DNA of 64,000 nucleotides from Rutpela maculata (Eukaryota > Arthropoda > Insecta > Coleoptera > Cerambycidae), in NCBI GenBank assembly GCA_936432065.2, contig OW386285.2, positions 104,041,869 through 104,105,868 on the forward strand, written 5' to 3'. Below are positions 10,782 to 22,279 of the stretch, piece by piece. The notes below the pieces were generated by a model that had not been told where the DNA came from, did no database searches, and worked only from the letters and a program-made list of their open reading frames with translations. Each line of letters begins with the position of its first letter. Within the stretch, counting starts at the first letter, position 1. The position numbers and the translations under genes are program-made.

Positions 10782-11807
10782 TAAGCTATGCATATCTAGG
10801 TCTAATTAAACAAATATATATTGTGCTCTAAAACTCTTATCTCTCAATAAAGTTTAGGAATAAAAGGATTGCTTTATAATGTAGGACTTATTCTATTTAT
10901 ATATTAATGGTTTGTGTCAATATAACCACAAACAAGTAGGTACCTTTAATAATAATACTTCCTGAGTATTTTTTACGTTTAAACAGTAAATATGTATGTC
11001 AGTGTTATATCTCGTAATTATTTCGAAAATAAACGTTATGGTTCATATAGTATTAGCACAACAAATAATTTATTTACTTATTCAATAATTAAAGACTCAA
11101 ATTTATCGAAATTAGAGGACCTAAAAAGTTATTCTAAATAATTAGGAGCGCTCACGCGCGCAACCCCACTTCTGGCGCCAAAATCATGTCTGCGTTATTT
11201 TCAAATGTCCAACAATCGTTTTTATATAGAATAATCATTATGGAATGAATTTACACAACTTTCCAACTTGTTTTATTCAGGAGCATACGGGCTGCTATTT
11301 TATTCCCGCTCACACTATTGCGTATGTATGGAAAAATAATAAATTAATGAATTTCTAATTTGGGACAATCGGAAATATTTTTTTCTGAAACCGATCAAGA
11401 ATGTCTACTTTCGCAATTTCAGATCCCAAAATTTGCTATTCTAGTATTTTAATCCGTTTCCAAGCAACTATCAGAAAGCAGTCCGGGAAATTCAACTTTC
11501 CCGAACCGTTTTTTATATATTTTTTTTAATTTTTATATATTTATAATAATATTGATTGCGATTTCAGAAGAAATAGTAGTAAAAGCACATTCCCGGACTT
11601 CAATGCTTCAATGCAACAATTTACATCGTCGCGTCGTCCGGGAATGTTTCCTTTGGCTATTAGATATGTACTATATTTTAAGTATTGTGGGCAAAACGAC
11701 TTTTACTTATTTTTACATGACAATCCAGCCATAATAGAAATATTGATCTCGTTATCAAACAGATCAGTTCCGTCAAAGTTGAAAATGCCACAATTACCGA
11801 GAAAGTA
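10782..11807. other. AT-rich stretch, no gene recognised
   Basis: No element boundaries or credible coding frame. CCGGGAAATTCAACTTTCCCG at ~11487-11507 is a small imperfect hairpin. The overlapping plus-strand frames at 11552-11829 show no family similarity. Confidence 0.45.
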
Positions 11808-12090
11808 TATACAGAATCGGCAAATGTAGTTTTATATATCTTGTGATAAACGAGAGCAAGAAAGAAAACAGAAATTAGGAAAAAGTAAGATAGAGCCGTT
11901 ACATACTTGAATACGTGAAATCTTATTTTTATCACCTTGTCGCGTGTCAACGTAGGTCATCGGCACCCTAACCGCCTATGCATTGTGGTGGGAATAGATA
12001 CGTCTTTCTTTTCCTAATTTGTCTGTTTTCTTTCTTGCGCTCGTTTATCTCAGGACCCATATATAAAACTACATTTGCCGAATCTGTATT
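11808..12090. mobile_element. Palindromic MITE-like element
   Basis: Arms starting ACAGAATCGGCAAATGTAGT (11811) and ending as its reverse complement at ~12086 pair over about 75 bp, including AGAAAGAAAACAGAAATTAG against CTAATTTGTCTGTTTTCTTT. A central ~110-bp spacer holds AATCTTATTTTTATCACC. The minus-strand frames here simply read through the palindrome. The family is unknown. Confidence 0.6.
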
Positions 12091-12560
12091 TGTATGTGGA
12101 GTAAACATGTAAACTCTTGCTGAAGCAAGTTGGAGAATCATAAAAAAGGCCGACAAAGCGCCTACGTTTGTTCTGTGTCGCTGTCAAAGTACCGCTGCGG
12201 TAAAGATCAACGTCGCTTTCTCAATTGATATTAGCAATACTATTAGAGCAGCGATTTCTTAAGTCTATCGTGTCGTTTTTTTTTTTTGACGTAGAACCAG
12301 TTCAAACATATTAGGTTCCTTTGAGTATGTCACCGGGCATATGAAATCACATTTTACGACATTTTTTTGTGGTCTCGAACTTTTTAAATCAATAAAAAGT
12401 GAAAAAAATGTATTTTTAAAGAAAATTGTTTTTTTTTGTTTCCACCGCCATATCTTTAAAACTATTAAAGGTACCGAAATTTGTTTTGTGTCAAATTAAA
12501 GCACACACTGTAGCGCTTTTACCAATATAAACGGTTTGGGCACAATTCGCACTTTCATTT

Positions 12561-12595
12561 TTAAGTGCCACCCCCTCTCAGGGGGTGGCACTTAA
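12561..12595. repeat. Perfect 16-bp GC-rich hairpin inside A1
   Basis: TTAAGTGCCACCCCCT, loop CTC, then AGGGGGTGGCACTTAA. Variants of this block recur at ~14000-14035, ~52005-52030 and ~59397, always at the same place in the A/B repeats, so it marks a structural joint of the family. Its G+C content contrasts with the AT-rich surroundings. Confidence 0.8.
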
Positions 12596-14168
12596 AAAAT
12601 ATATATATTTATTGGAGCTGAAATAGAATCAAATTTTAAGAAAAAAAGGTTCCATGCAATTTTTCACATAAATTGATAGTTTTTAAGTTATAACGACTTC
12701 AAAATTGCGATTTTAGCTTAAAATAAAAGCTTTTAAAAAAGGTATTTTCAAACGGCTTTCGTCAAGTATCTCGAAAAGTATTACTTTATCGAAAAAATGT
12801 TATAGACCAATTACAGAAAGCACCCTACAAATTGGGAATTAATTATATTTTTTGTTTATTGATGTAGGATTAATAATTTCGGAAATATTTAAGTTTATAT
12901 TTGGTATCCAAGGGTTTCGAAATTACCTTTAAAGTTTAAAATGCATTTTTTTCTAAAGCAAGTGCTTTAAATGAACAAAAAAGAATTTGAGCATTTAGGT
13001 AATGCTACATTTTAACGAAAAACTGTATTTGAGATAATTTTTTTAGATTATTGGCTAATTAGAGTAACAAAACGAGTAAAAAATAATTTGAAAGCGCAAT
13101 TAACTGTCTTTAATTTCCTTTCTTAGCATGCGTCACAATTTCTGAGGTATTTAATATTTAAACTGCATTTTTCGTCTTGTGAACGTTCGGATGCCATTTG
13201 TAAACTCATATCTCCGAAACTATTAAATCTATGTAAATAAATAAACAAGCGAAATTCATTATTATTAGTTTATGAGCTTTATTTTTTATCTCTACACATT
13301 TTTGAACAAAACTAATATTTATTGAGATATTTGGAATAGGAAAAAAAAATACGTTTTATCGAAAATACCTTTATAGTTTAAACTGTATTTTTTCTAAAGC
13401 AAGTGCTGTATACGAACCAAAAAATTTGAGCATCTACGTCATGCTGTATATTAATGAGAAACCGTGTTTGATATTAATTTTTTTTTTTAATTACTGGCTA
13501 ATTACAGTAACAAAATGGCGACGTTGTTATTAAAATAATGTGTAGACGGACATTGCTTCGGTCATAACTTCTTTGTTTTTTATGCTACATAAACAAATAA
13601 AAAAATAGTTAAGAACTTAATTAATAACCTATTATTGTGTATTAGTATCCTTGGCGTAGGTGTCACAGTTTCTGAGATATTTAACTCTCACTCTAAATAG
13701 TTATCTTACGAACACTTGGATGCCAAATGTAAACTTAAATATCTCCGAAATTATTAATCCTACATCAATAAACAAAAAATATAATTAATTCCCAGTTTGT
13801 ACTTTCTGTAATTGGTCTATAACGTTTTTTCGATAAAGTAATACTTTTTGAGATACTTGACGAAAGCCGTTTAGAAATACCTTTTTTTAAGCTAAAATCG
13901 CAATTTTGAAGTCGTTATAACTTAAAAACTTCAATTTATGTGAAAAATTGCATAGAACCTTTTCTTCTTAAAATATGATTGTACTTCATATATTTTTTAA
14001 GTGCCGCCCCCTCAAAGGGGGTGTCATCCACCCCCTATAAATTAACAAGCCCCCGCTCAATATAGAAACTTTTCTGTGAAACATTTACTATTATACTGCC
14101 AAAAATGAACGAAATCCGTTCAATATGACATTACTTCGAAGTTTTTTTTACCTCTAGGTACTGTACTA
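12571..14168. repeat. Element B1: inner inverted-repeat unit of A1
   Basis: 12596-12915 is the inverted match of ~13725-13998: TATTTATTGGAGCTGAA, CACATAAATTGATAGTTTT, AACGGCTTTCGTCAAGTAT and TCTCGAAAAGTATTACTTTA pair with their complements. The right end continues to CCTCTAGGTACTGT at ~14165, matching ACAGTACCTAAAGGT at the start of the other copy (51860-53066, inverted relative to this one). Between the arms are repeated phrases such as AT-TCTCCGAAA-TATTAA and AAAGCAAGTGCT. Non-coding. Confidence 0.65.
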
Positions 14169-14945
14169 CTACCACCTGTCTTTTTATTATTAAAAGGAGA
14201 CTATTTAATATTTATTATACAATTTCTTAATATTAACAAATATGATCAATACTACTGTACAATATATGAAATATTGAACAATAATATTGATCCCTAGATC
14301 TTTTGATCACTACTGGTTTTATACCTATTGATATAACTACTACATATATCCCGACCGGAACAGTCAGATCGTTGCAGTCGGTAGGCTTGCTACAGCCGAG
14401 CGCGTAAGAATATGACTTTGGCCCGTTAAAAAAAAAATCGCTGACTCAATACTATCAACGGGACTTGAAAAATTTTTATCCTAAAAACTTTTTTCAACTA
14501 TTGGCTTCAATTTGTACGCAGCATGTATATACGAATTTTCATAAACAAACTTTTTTCTCGATTGCCTAAAATTACGTTACTGAAAATAACAAGTTTGAGT
14601 TTCCTATTATTTTACCAACTTAAAAAAAAATAAATCGGGTTCACGTGGGACGTTGTTCGAAGCGTTATTGTGTCTACTTTAATCTAACAAAAAAAATAGC
14701 TTGATAGCACAAATATTTTCAGAGATATAGCGGTGGAGACGTTGAAAAACATATTTCATTAAAAATCTATTTTTTTGAGTTTTTCCGAAATAAAAAAGTT
14801 CTCGACCACCGAAAAATGTCGTAAAAAACGATTTCGTGTACACGATTATCTTACTAAAGAATCCCTCTAAGTCTGGTTTGGTTCTACGCCGGTTTTTTTT
14901 TTCTCGAAAACTAAGCGACTTTACTTCCAGATTTTACACTACTAT

Positions 14946-16354
14946 ATACCGTACTTTTTCCTTTTCAATCATTTATTCTCATATCCCGTTCTAACATTGT
15001 CAAAGTTTTGGATATGTTCTGCTATCAATGTCGTAGCTGGACTTCGGCGCCCGTGACAAATCACCAGTTTCGCTTCATGCCTCCCTCCCGAAATAAAAAT
15101 GGGAAAATTTAAACTTTATTTTAATAAAAGCATACATGGAAACAAAGAACGGAAATATGTACCCTAAAATTCGTGCGCCTAACCTGTGAAAATGCCACCT
15201 TTGCCATGCTCTAGCTACGAATCTGTTTTCATGAAAACTACCGTTTTCACATACGCTTTAGAGTGAAATGAAATATTACTTGCCCATATTTTCGCGGCTC
15301 GCTACAATTATCCCGTTATTGATTATATAGAAACTGCGTATTCAATTTTCTGTTTTCTCTGCCTTTCCATGGTTTACACTATAAAAACATGCCCTCAAGA
15401 AATAACGCTGTGTATTACCATTACGTGCGTGCTTTACCATCTAAAGGTGTGGCTTCTCCCCATCACGTTTTAATACCGTATATTGTACGACACTTTTACT
15501 ATGTCATGTAAATTATACATCGTGCATCTCGCGATACCAGGGAGTCAGTTATGTTTGAATACACAGTCAGGGCCGTCATTTATGCACTGTTTCATCGTGA
15601 ATTTATGTACATGAAAGTCCAGTATGTAATTAGGTTTTTTCGATTTACAGAAAATTGATGAGTTTTATTGTATGAACAGGTATTGGACTTTCACTATAAG
15701 TGCCAAAGGTGTAAACGTGTTCGCGTTCAATGAGTTTATTTTAACTCGAGAAGCTGTACGCGTTCTCCTTTCACGTATACTTTTAGTTTTATTTATGAAT
15801 AGAATTAAACAAATTTGTAATTATCGTAAATGTTATAAATAATTACACTCTGAACTTGACGACGAATATTTATTTCGCCAGTATAATTGCATATTGCAGT
15901 TCATTCACTTCTAGTAAAATCATTCTATTTTCATAGTAAAAGTGTATCTTTTAGGAAGAGTTGTACCAACTAAGTTCAGTGATTGTTGTAACAATTGTAA
16001 TTTTGAATCAAGCTGAACTTGGCTGAACATAGTCGGGTATCAGAGTGCCAAATTCGATCATAGGGTGTGCAGTTGTGCACTATTTATTTTGAAAAAATAA
16101 GTACGTTTTTAAAAAGAAAAATCTTGTATTTCTTTGAAAGTTATCTGCTGAATACCCAAAATAATATTTTATAATAAGTACGTTATCTGGAACGGCTTTG
16201 CGGATGAAATGAGGAAGGCGCCATTATGGCCGCGATTGCAAAAAAGGCGTGAACAAAATGTTTCCAAATTTTTTTTAAAGCTGAAAATTGATTGATTGAC
16301 ATCACTCCGTTTTTTCCGCTACCGTTTTGATTGTTAGTCCAGTCAACGAAAGAG
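14946..16354. other. Stretch without recognised features
   Basis: No open frame of note and no repeat border. GAAAGTCCAGTAT (15617) and ATTGGACTTTCAC (15683) form a small inverted pair. Otherwise this is ordinary AT-rich DNA. Confidence 0.45.
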
Positions 16355-16714
16355 TTTTAGAGGACATGAGGAGGGGGGAGAATTTTCCTCTTCAGGAATG
16401 TGTTGGGGGTAGTTACGGTAGTAGTACTAAAAGTCCCCGCCCCTAACCCTGCCGCTTCGGGGGGGATTTGATTCTTCGCTTATAATTCGGAAACGATGCT
16501 GGGTCGTACGCGAAAAATTTTTCTATGCAAAATTAAATTATATTAAATGTCCTACAAGAATGTCTATATTCATTTTCTTCCTATGTGTTATAGTTTCCGA
16601 GATATTCGCTAGCGAAAATCGATAATTAATAAATTAATTAATTATGTACCTGAAATGTTTCTATCAAAACTGTTTACCGTGGTCTGCTAATAAATCACAG
16701 ACGCAAAATAATCG

Positions 16715-17400
16715 GTATTTTACAACACTCGACGTATTTACTAACGTAATGTTTTGTGGAAATCTATACATTTCCTTAAATATACAGTGTGACTCACTTA
16801 AAATGAAGATACTCTTATAACTTTTTTTATTTTGTTTCCGATTTGAATCAAATTTTACTCAAGTAGGTATAGAACAAATTAGGATTTATTTATAACCAGA
16901 AAAACATTCCCCTGCTACAAATGCAAAACCACCTGCGTATCAAAATATGCGAAAAAAATAAAAAATCATGTTAGGCATTTTTTTATCGCAGTAATGTTTA
17001 CTGCAATATTTTATTCATAAAACCTGGCAGAGGAATAGTTCAAACCAACGTCGTTTACTCCACCCACCAAACGCAGCAGCTAGGACTGAAAGAAAATCTG
17101 TTCCTGCATGCTTTTACTGGCTGCTATTCAACATCTGCAACATTCCGGAAGAGTAAACTTGGTTTTAAAAATTTTTTACTTCAGGTGACTTTGCATTTGT
17201 AGCAAGCGAATGTTTTTCTGGTCTTAAGTAGATACTAATTTGTTCTATACTTGAGTAAAATTTGATTCAAATCGGAAACAAAATATAAAAGTTATAAGGG
17301 TGTCTTCATTTTAAGTGAGTCACACTGTATATTTATGGAAGTTTAGAGATTTCGACTAAATATTACGTAGCCCAGTCGACGTAGGTATTTACCCACAAAA
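16715..17400. mobile_element. Palindromic MITE with TA-flanked core
   Basis: The core 16785-17327 begins CAGTGTGACTCACTTAAAAT and ends as its reverse complement, with TA immediately outside both ends (16783-16784, 17328-17329), as expected for Tc1/mariner-type MITEs. Weaker complementarity continues outward to about 16715 and 17400 (GACGTATTTACTAACGTAAT against TTACGTAGCCCAGTCGACGT). The interior has no frame. It sits inside element C near its left arm. Confidence 0.7.
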
Positions 17401-19200
17401 AGTTGCAAACTTTGTAAACTTTTTTTTAATGAGTTCGTGAAAGTGTATAGAATAATATCCTGAAAAGTTTACATTTCGCTCGCTCGGGTGCAGAACATAA
17501 AAAAAAGTGAAAAAAAAATTTTTTTTCGTCCATTTTTTCAAAATTTTGAAATTAAATCAAGCTAGAAAAAAATTAAAAATACAGATGGATAGATCACGTA
17601 TTTATGAACAAAAAAGGTCCTAACAAAATTTATCGTTAAAGCCACGGTTTTCCCGGAAAAAAATAGTCAAGTGTAACGTTATAACTCGGAGCGAGATACA
17701 TGTGTGCACGCACTTGAATACGCATGACTGTGACACCGACGCACTGAATTACATGTCACTAAATCAGAATTTGTTCAATCTATATGAGCGTTGGTTCATT
17801 TAAAAGATGGAAATTGTAGCTTTCTGATGCTTTTTTGTTTTAAACAATACAAGCAAAGGATGGAGGGGAAAAATATACTTATATATACTATCACGCTAGA
17901 ACTCGCAATAAACAATATAGAAAAAAATAAAAGCCCTTCAAAAAAATTCTTTCTTCATTGAGTACTGTTGAAAAGTAAAAGATTATTATGGTTTATTACG
18001 TTGTAGTAACGAGGATTAAAAAAAAGTACATCTCAAATCATTTTAATTTCCTTGCTTGATGATTTTTTTTGGTAAATATATGTATTGGAAGCTGTAACTT
18101 GTCGAGAAATTGACCTATTGGAAAAAATAAAATATCACTATTTCGGAAAAAATGTATATTTTTCGAATGTTCAAACACAAAATCGTTTATTTGTATGCTT
18201 TTTTTGAAAATATGATCAATCAGATCATGATAAGAAATTGCGATATTCACGATCTTATCCTTATAATTATGAAAATATCTTTGATTGTTTTGAATACAAA
18301 GTCTGGAACTTTTCCAATACATTAACAAATGTATAAGGATATAGCTGAAATGTGGATAGGTATACCTGTAACCTGTAATAAATACAATACAGTAAAGGCA
18401 CGTAAAAATTCATGCGAGCGATTCAACGGCTATGTGTGGTGTCTGTGTATGCGTTGATAATTATATATTTTCCCTCCGTACTCACTATTTATCCTCCTAT
18501 TCACTAAAAAATGTTTAAAACGTGTAATCAGAATGAGAAAAAAGCTTTATTCTACTCGATAGAACAGCTAAGAATTTTTAGAGGTTCCATAGTGTGTATG
18601 CATTATAACAAATAAAATAGACTGAAATTTGATAACTGTAATGGAACACAATATAATACATTTAATTAATTTTTATTATTCATTAAGTGAACTACTAGGA
18701 TGATATTATATTGAAATTTGTGCAGTTAGTAATATTTAAATTTGTTACATCTGATTGGCAGTTTTAGTGGTTGAATTATTAGTTTGCACGGATTGTAAAA
18801 TCCTACTCGTAAGAAGTGCATACGTTGGAAAACGTAAACAAACAATATGGCGATACACTTGGTTGTCACGTTGACAGTTGATTGTCAGCCGCAGTAAGAG
18901 TTGATCACGGTCGATTTAAAATATTACTGAATCAGCGAAACAGTGATTTTTTAATTTGTATTTGTGATTGGACGGATGCAGTGAATTATGAATCGATAAT
19001 TCACTACAGTGAATTATAGGTACGATTTTTCACAGAAAAAAATGCTAATAATTGTCATATAATTAAATAGGTGTAGAAAAAATTGTTTTCTTAACCGCTT
19101 CTCAAGTCATCGAAGTAACTCCTTGAAAATCCAGAATGATTTTGTGTTAGGTAAAGAGAAACAAGGCCCTACAGCTTATAATGGAGTCCGAACCACTTCT
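17401..19200. other. Interior of element C, no gene recognised
   Basis: The largest frame is minus strand 18038-18328 (96 codons, LIDHIFKKSIQINDFVFEH), which I do not recognise and which has biased AT-driven composition. No splice partner, catalytic motif or repeat similarity was found. GTCACGTTGACAGTTGATTGTCAG near 18865 is a small inverted motif. Confidence 0.4.
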
Positions 19201-19231
19201 TGGGGATAATTTTATAATTAAAATTATTTTC

Positions 19232-19312
19232 GCGACGAGCAGGGATTGAACCTGCTTCGCTAGGTACGCCAGTATGCAAGCTAGACGCGCTAAACCACTG
19301 AGCTACCGTCGC
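19232..19312 (-). ncRNA. tRNA-like sequence (Ala-like, degenerate)
   Basis: On the minus strand the 81-nt sequence starts GCGACGG and ends TCGTCGC, giving a 7-bp acceptor stem with one G-T pair. An A box, TAGCTCAGTGG (19305-19295), and a B box, GGTTCAATCCC (19252-19242), are both perfect, and the T stem GCAGG/CCTGC pairs fully. The loop CTTGCAT would give anticodon TGC, but the anticodon stem has at least three mismatches and the variable region is long. I therefore read it as a tRNA pseudogene or SINE head, not a working tRNA. The element-like inverted repeats of 19311-19951 abut its 5' end. Confidence 0.55.
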
Positions 19313-19951
19313 TAATAGCAAAAATTATTTTTTCTATTTCGCACGAATTAGACAATTCGACAACCTGTCAAATTAGGCAATATACTTTTCATTCGTTAAA
19401 CGTTTGTTAAAGAGTTTGTTTTTCGATTGCCTTGGTTACGTTTGCGCGAGTTAATTATAATAAGCCCCGTGTTTGTCCACAACATATTGCCAAAATAATT
19501 TGACAGGTTGTCGAATTGTCTAATTCGTGTGAAATAGAAAAAATAATTTTTTCTTCAAGCGTATTAAAATGTTTAAATTATGTCACCAAAAACAGAAGTA
19601 GAAGTAGGACATTGTTTTACTAGTAACATAATGTTAGTTCCGAAAGCGCCGCCGTAGTGGGTATTGTTTTACTAGTAACATAATGTTAATACCGAAAGCC
19701 ACCAGTGGCGCGCTATCCACTAGCCACATGTTATGACATGTTGTGTCAACATGTAAGACTGTAGTTTGAATATTTGTACATTTATGATAAATAAATGAAT
19801 TTTTGCATTTTAATACGCTTGAAGAAAAAATAGTATATATTACACGGAGTAGAACGCCTTTTTTGTGTTTCGCCCAGTTTGCAAATCCTGGGCTCAACCC
19901 AAAAAAAGAGTGCGTTCTACTCCTAGTAATATAATATACTATTTGCTATTA
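19311..19951. mobile_element. Stacked inverted repeats abutting the tRNA-like sequence
   Basis: Several pairs are nested or in series: GCTAATAGCA (19311) with TGCTATTAGC (19942); CGAATTAGACAATTCGACAA (19345) with its complement near 19510; TTCTTCAAGCGTATTAAAAT (19552) with ATTTTAATACGCTTGAAGAA (19808); GGAGTAGAACGC with GCGTTCTACTCC (19846/19911). The outermost pair suggests a ~640-bp insertion with short TIRs. The minus-strand frame at 19634-19897 lies wholly in this structure and is not believed. Confidence 0.55.
19611..19699 (+). repeat. Direct repeat, two 37-bp units 52 bp apart
   Basis: ATTGTTTTACTAGTAACATA at 19611 recurs at 19663; the unit then continues ATGTTAGTTCCGAAAGC in the first and ATGTTAATACCGAAAGC in the second. 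It is a two-copy tandem duplication inside the stacked inverted-repeat segment. Confidence 0.75.
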
Positions 19952-20744
19952 GCTACCACTACCGAGAATTTACGCAGAGAGAAAAGTTGAGCGTGTCAAA
20001 ACGAAGCTACTCACGAAAATTCAGCCTGTTACTAATCATTAAAAAAAAAAGGGCGATGTACTGTGGACTATTAGCAGACCAAACCGTTTTGATAGAAAAA
20101 TTTCAGATGCATAATTAATTTATTAATTATCGATTTTCGCTGGCGAATATCTCGGAAATTATAACACATAGGAAGAAAATGAATATAAACATTCTTGTAG
20201 GAAATTTAATATAATTTAATTTTGCACAGAAAAATTTTTCGCGCACGACGCATAGTTTCCGAGTTATAAGCGAAGAATCAAAAAAGAGGACCTTCCGACA
20301 CCCCTGCCCCCCTCCCCCGAAGCGGCAGAGCTAAGGACTTTTAGTATGTTTATCTCCTAACTACCCCCAAAACGTTCCTGAAGAGGAAAATTCCCTTTTG
20401 AGCATTCACTGATTGAACTATGTGCTTTGGCCGATCAGTGAGTTACACCACAATATACTGTGATGGGAAATATTTACAAAACGTTCTTAGTATGTTTATT
20501 ACTTATATGTAAATATTATAATTTTTTATCTTGAAAAAAATGTTTATAGTAATTTACTTGCGAACAAAAATTATTACATTATAAATTAGAACTTAAAATA
20601 TGCATGAGATACAGAAAACAACGTGCAATTAAATAAATTTACTTCTTGCACATGAAAAATAGCAATATCGAAATTATATATATGTACATTATGCATACTT
20701 AAACTAAATTATTACCTAAATATTTACTTTCACAATATTATGTC

Positions 20745-20957
20745 CCTGAAGTTTCGAACATTCACTTGAACGAATTTTAGATGAAAAAGTAAAATTAATA
20801 AAAACCACGCATCGATTTAGGCGTAAACACTTCATTGCCACTTTTGCTCACAATAATATCCACAATACCTAAGTTTTACACCAAAATTGAAGTGTGGTTT
20901 TTATAAATTTTTCTTTTTCATATGAGATTCATTCAAGTGGACGTTCGAAACTTCATA
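20745..20957. mobile_element. Palindromic MITE-like element (~210 bp)
   Basis: GAAGTTTCGAAC-TTCACTTGAA (20748) pairs with TTCAAGTGGACGTTCGAAAC (20932), and AATAAAAACCAC pairs with GTGGTTTTTAT. Arms are about 65 bp with a ~75-bp loop. It lies immediately left of palindrome D. Confidence 0.6.
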
Positions 20958-21169
20958 GTGTGAGATCCCAGAGCTGCCAGACCTACGTCATTTTAGCAAA
21001 GCTAATATTTTGACAACGAATAGTGTAATATCTAGTTAAGAACGTATGCGTATTTGCTAGTTTGAAAGCGGGGCGCTTTTGCAGAAATCAGGTACAAAAG
21101 GTACATAGAAATTTTCTCACCTACGTTAAAATATGATAGCTGATTTATACTTCAAGTGACACGCTAACG

Positions 21170-21241
21170 ACATGGTGTAAGCGTCAATCTTCGAATCTTA
21201 AGGTCCGAGGTTCGATCCCTGAGCGTTCTCAGTTTTTTTTT
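21170..21241 (+). ncRNA. tRNA-like module with oligo-T, left arm of palindrome D
   Basis: CATGGTGTAAGCGTCAATCT is followed by CTTCGAA, which resembles an anticodon loop, and by AGGTCCGA and a perfect B box, GGTTCGATCCC (21209-21219). A run of nine T (about 21233-21241) follows, as for a Pol III terminator. The A box is weak and the anticodon stem pairs poorly. The inverted copy in the right arm (B box at ~21370-21380) keeps the same B box but is broken by the retroposon. Transcription by Pol III is possible but not shown. Confidence 0.5.
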
Positions 21242-21403
21242 CAAATATACGTACTAAGAAAAAAGTTATGGCCAAAAATAATAAATATTTCCCTATCGGT
21301 TGTCTCTTTCTTGGTAATCGCCACATTAAGTTAATATTTGTTGAAAAAAAAAGCTGAGAACGCTCAGGGATCGAACCTCGGACCTTAAGATTCGGAGATT
21401 GAC

Positions 21404-22053
21404 AACAACAACAATAACAATTTATTAAACATTTGTATATACATTTATGCGCCTTGCCAGAACCTGTCCCGGAGCCAGCCAGGCAACCACGGCGCTGTGT
21501 GCCGTGGTGATTGCAGAGCTGGGCGAAGCAGGTCAGGTTTGGCTTAACGACGGATGTCTTAGTTAGTACTCCTGTCTGTCACAGGCAGACTTAAAAACTA
21601 AAATAAAATTAAAAATGTGTCCACACGGACCTAAAGCTAATTAAAAGAAAACTGTAAAAAATTATCACTCACTAGGCAAAGCACTTATTTAATTTTGGTT
21701 GGTGGCACGGGAAAACAGAACTCAACGAAAAAACCCGTTTGAAGTAATTCCACCCTGGTGGTCTTCCTGCCGCCAGGAAAATGCCGTAGAACTTTAAAAA
21801 ATATATGGTAAGAAATATTTTGGTTTTCACGAATTTATAGGTCAAGATGGAATTTAGAAACAAAAAGGATAAAACAAATAGAACATATAAAGGGGATAAA
21901 GAAGGTTGGTTATAGGTTTTAGTAAAGATTAAAGGTGGGGAAATAAGAAGTTGTCGTATAGGAAAGTTTGGCTAGAGAGGTTGCCGGAAAATAGGCAACG
22001 CCTGGTATGGTAGGATATCGAAAGGGATTGCATTATGCTGTCTGATTCGGGTT
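21404..22053 (-). mobile_element. 5'-truncated non-LTR retroposon, copy 1
   Basis: Inserted in the right arm of palindrome D and flanked by ATTGAC (21398-21403 and 22054-22059). On the minus strand it ends in a (TTG/TTA)-type tail. Its 3' part contains GGTCCGTGTGGACA, TTTTTAAGTC, GGCTGGCTCCGGG and, upstream, AACGGGTTTTTTCGTT with a stop-ended frame (ACCAACCAAAAT). All of these recur in order in copy 2 at 54702-55165. No reverse transcriptase remains, so the clade is unknown. It could be the 3' end of a larger element or a SINE that borrowed it. Confidence 0.7.
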
Positions 22054-22279
22054 ATTGACGCTTACACCATGTCGTTAGCCCGTCACTTGTAAAATATATC
22101 AGCTATCATCCTTTAACGTAGGAGAGACAAATTTTTATGTACCTTTTGTACCTGTTTTCTCCAAAAGCGTCCCGCTTTCAAGCTAGCAAATACGCATACG
22201 TTCTTAACTAGATATTACACTATTCGTTGTCAAAATATTAGCTTTGCTAAAATGACGTAGGTCTGGCAGCTCTGGGATC

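Larger units (their letters stand above)
12243..14945. mobile_element. Element A1: composite long-inverted-repeat element
   Basis: The outer arms pair: 12243-12560 matches, in diverged form, the reverse complement of ~14520-14943. Shared landmarks are GACGTAGAACCA / GGCGTAGAACCA, ACGACATTTTT-GTGGTC-GA-CTTTTT and CCGC-ATATCT. A related copy at 58716-60047 (A2) matches both outer arms closely but lacks the section from about 12830 to 14520. An inner inverted-repeat unit (B1) fills the middle. There is no transposase. ACTAT flanks both ends loosely, and may be a target duplication. The whole can fold into a very long hairpin. Confidence 0.7.
16355..20400. mobile_element. Element C: ~4-kb element with ~330-bp TIRs
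   Basis: 16370-16690 and 20070-20400 are inverted matches: AATTTTCCTCTTCAGGAA, GGGGGTAGTTA, CCGCTTCGGGGG, TTATAACTCGGAAAC-type, TTTTCTTCCTATGTGTTATA, TCGATAATTAATAAATTAAT and GGTCTGCTAATA all pair in order. The 3.4-kb interior carries a palindrome (16715-17400), a tRNA-like sequence, stacked inverted repeats and no recognisable transposase. It may be a non-autonomous element loaded with later insertions, or two inverted MITEs that happen to bracket 3.4 kb. Confidence 0.55.
20963..22279. mobile_element. Palindrome D carrying tRNA-like modules, split by a retroposon
   Basis: The left arm 20963-21240 pairs with 21342-21403 plus 22060-22279. Landmarks are GATCCCAGAGCTGCCAGACC at the outer end, GCTAACGACATGGTGTAAGC, and GGTTCGATCCCTGAGCGTTC with CTCAG and a T-run at the inner end. 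The right arm is interrupted by a 650-bp retroposon (21404-22053). Before that insertion the element was about 660 bp. Each arm holds one tRNA-like module, facing inward in both. No transposase. Confidence 0.75.

Noticed and set aside
11678..11950. 90-codon minus-strand frame with hydrophobic stretch
   Set aside because: Half of it lies in the palindrome 11808-12090; the membrane-like stretch is a product of T-rich DNA.
18038..18328. 96-codon minus-strand frame in element C
   Set aside because: No known motif, AT-driven composition and no splice partner; could not be supported as a gene.
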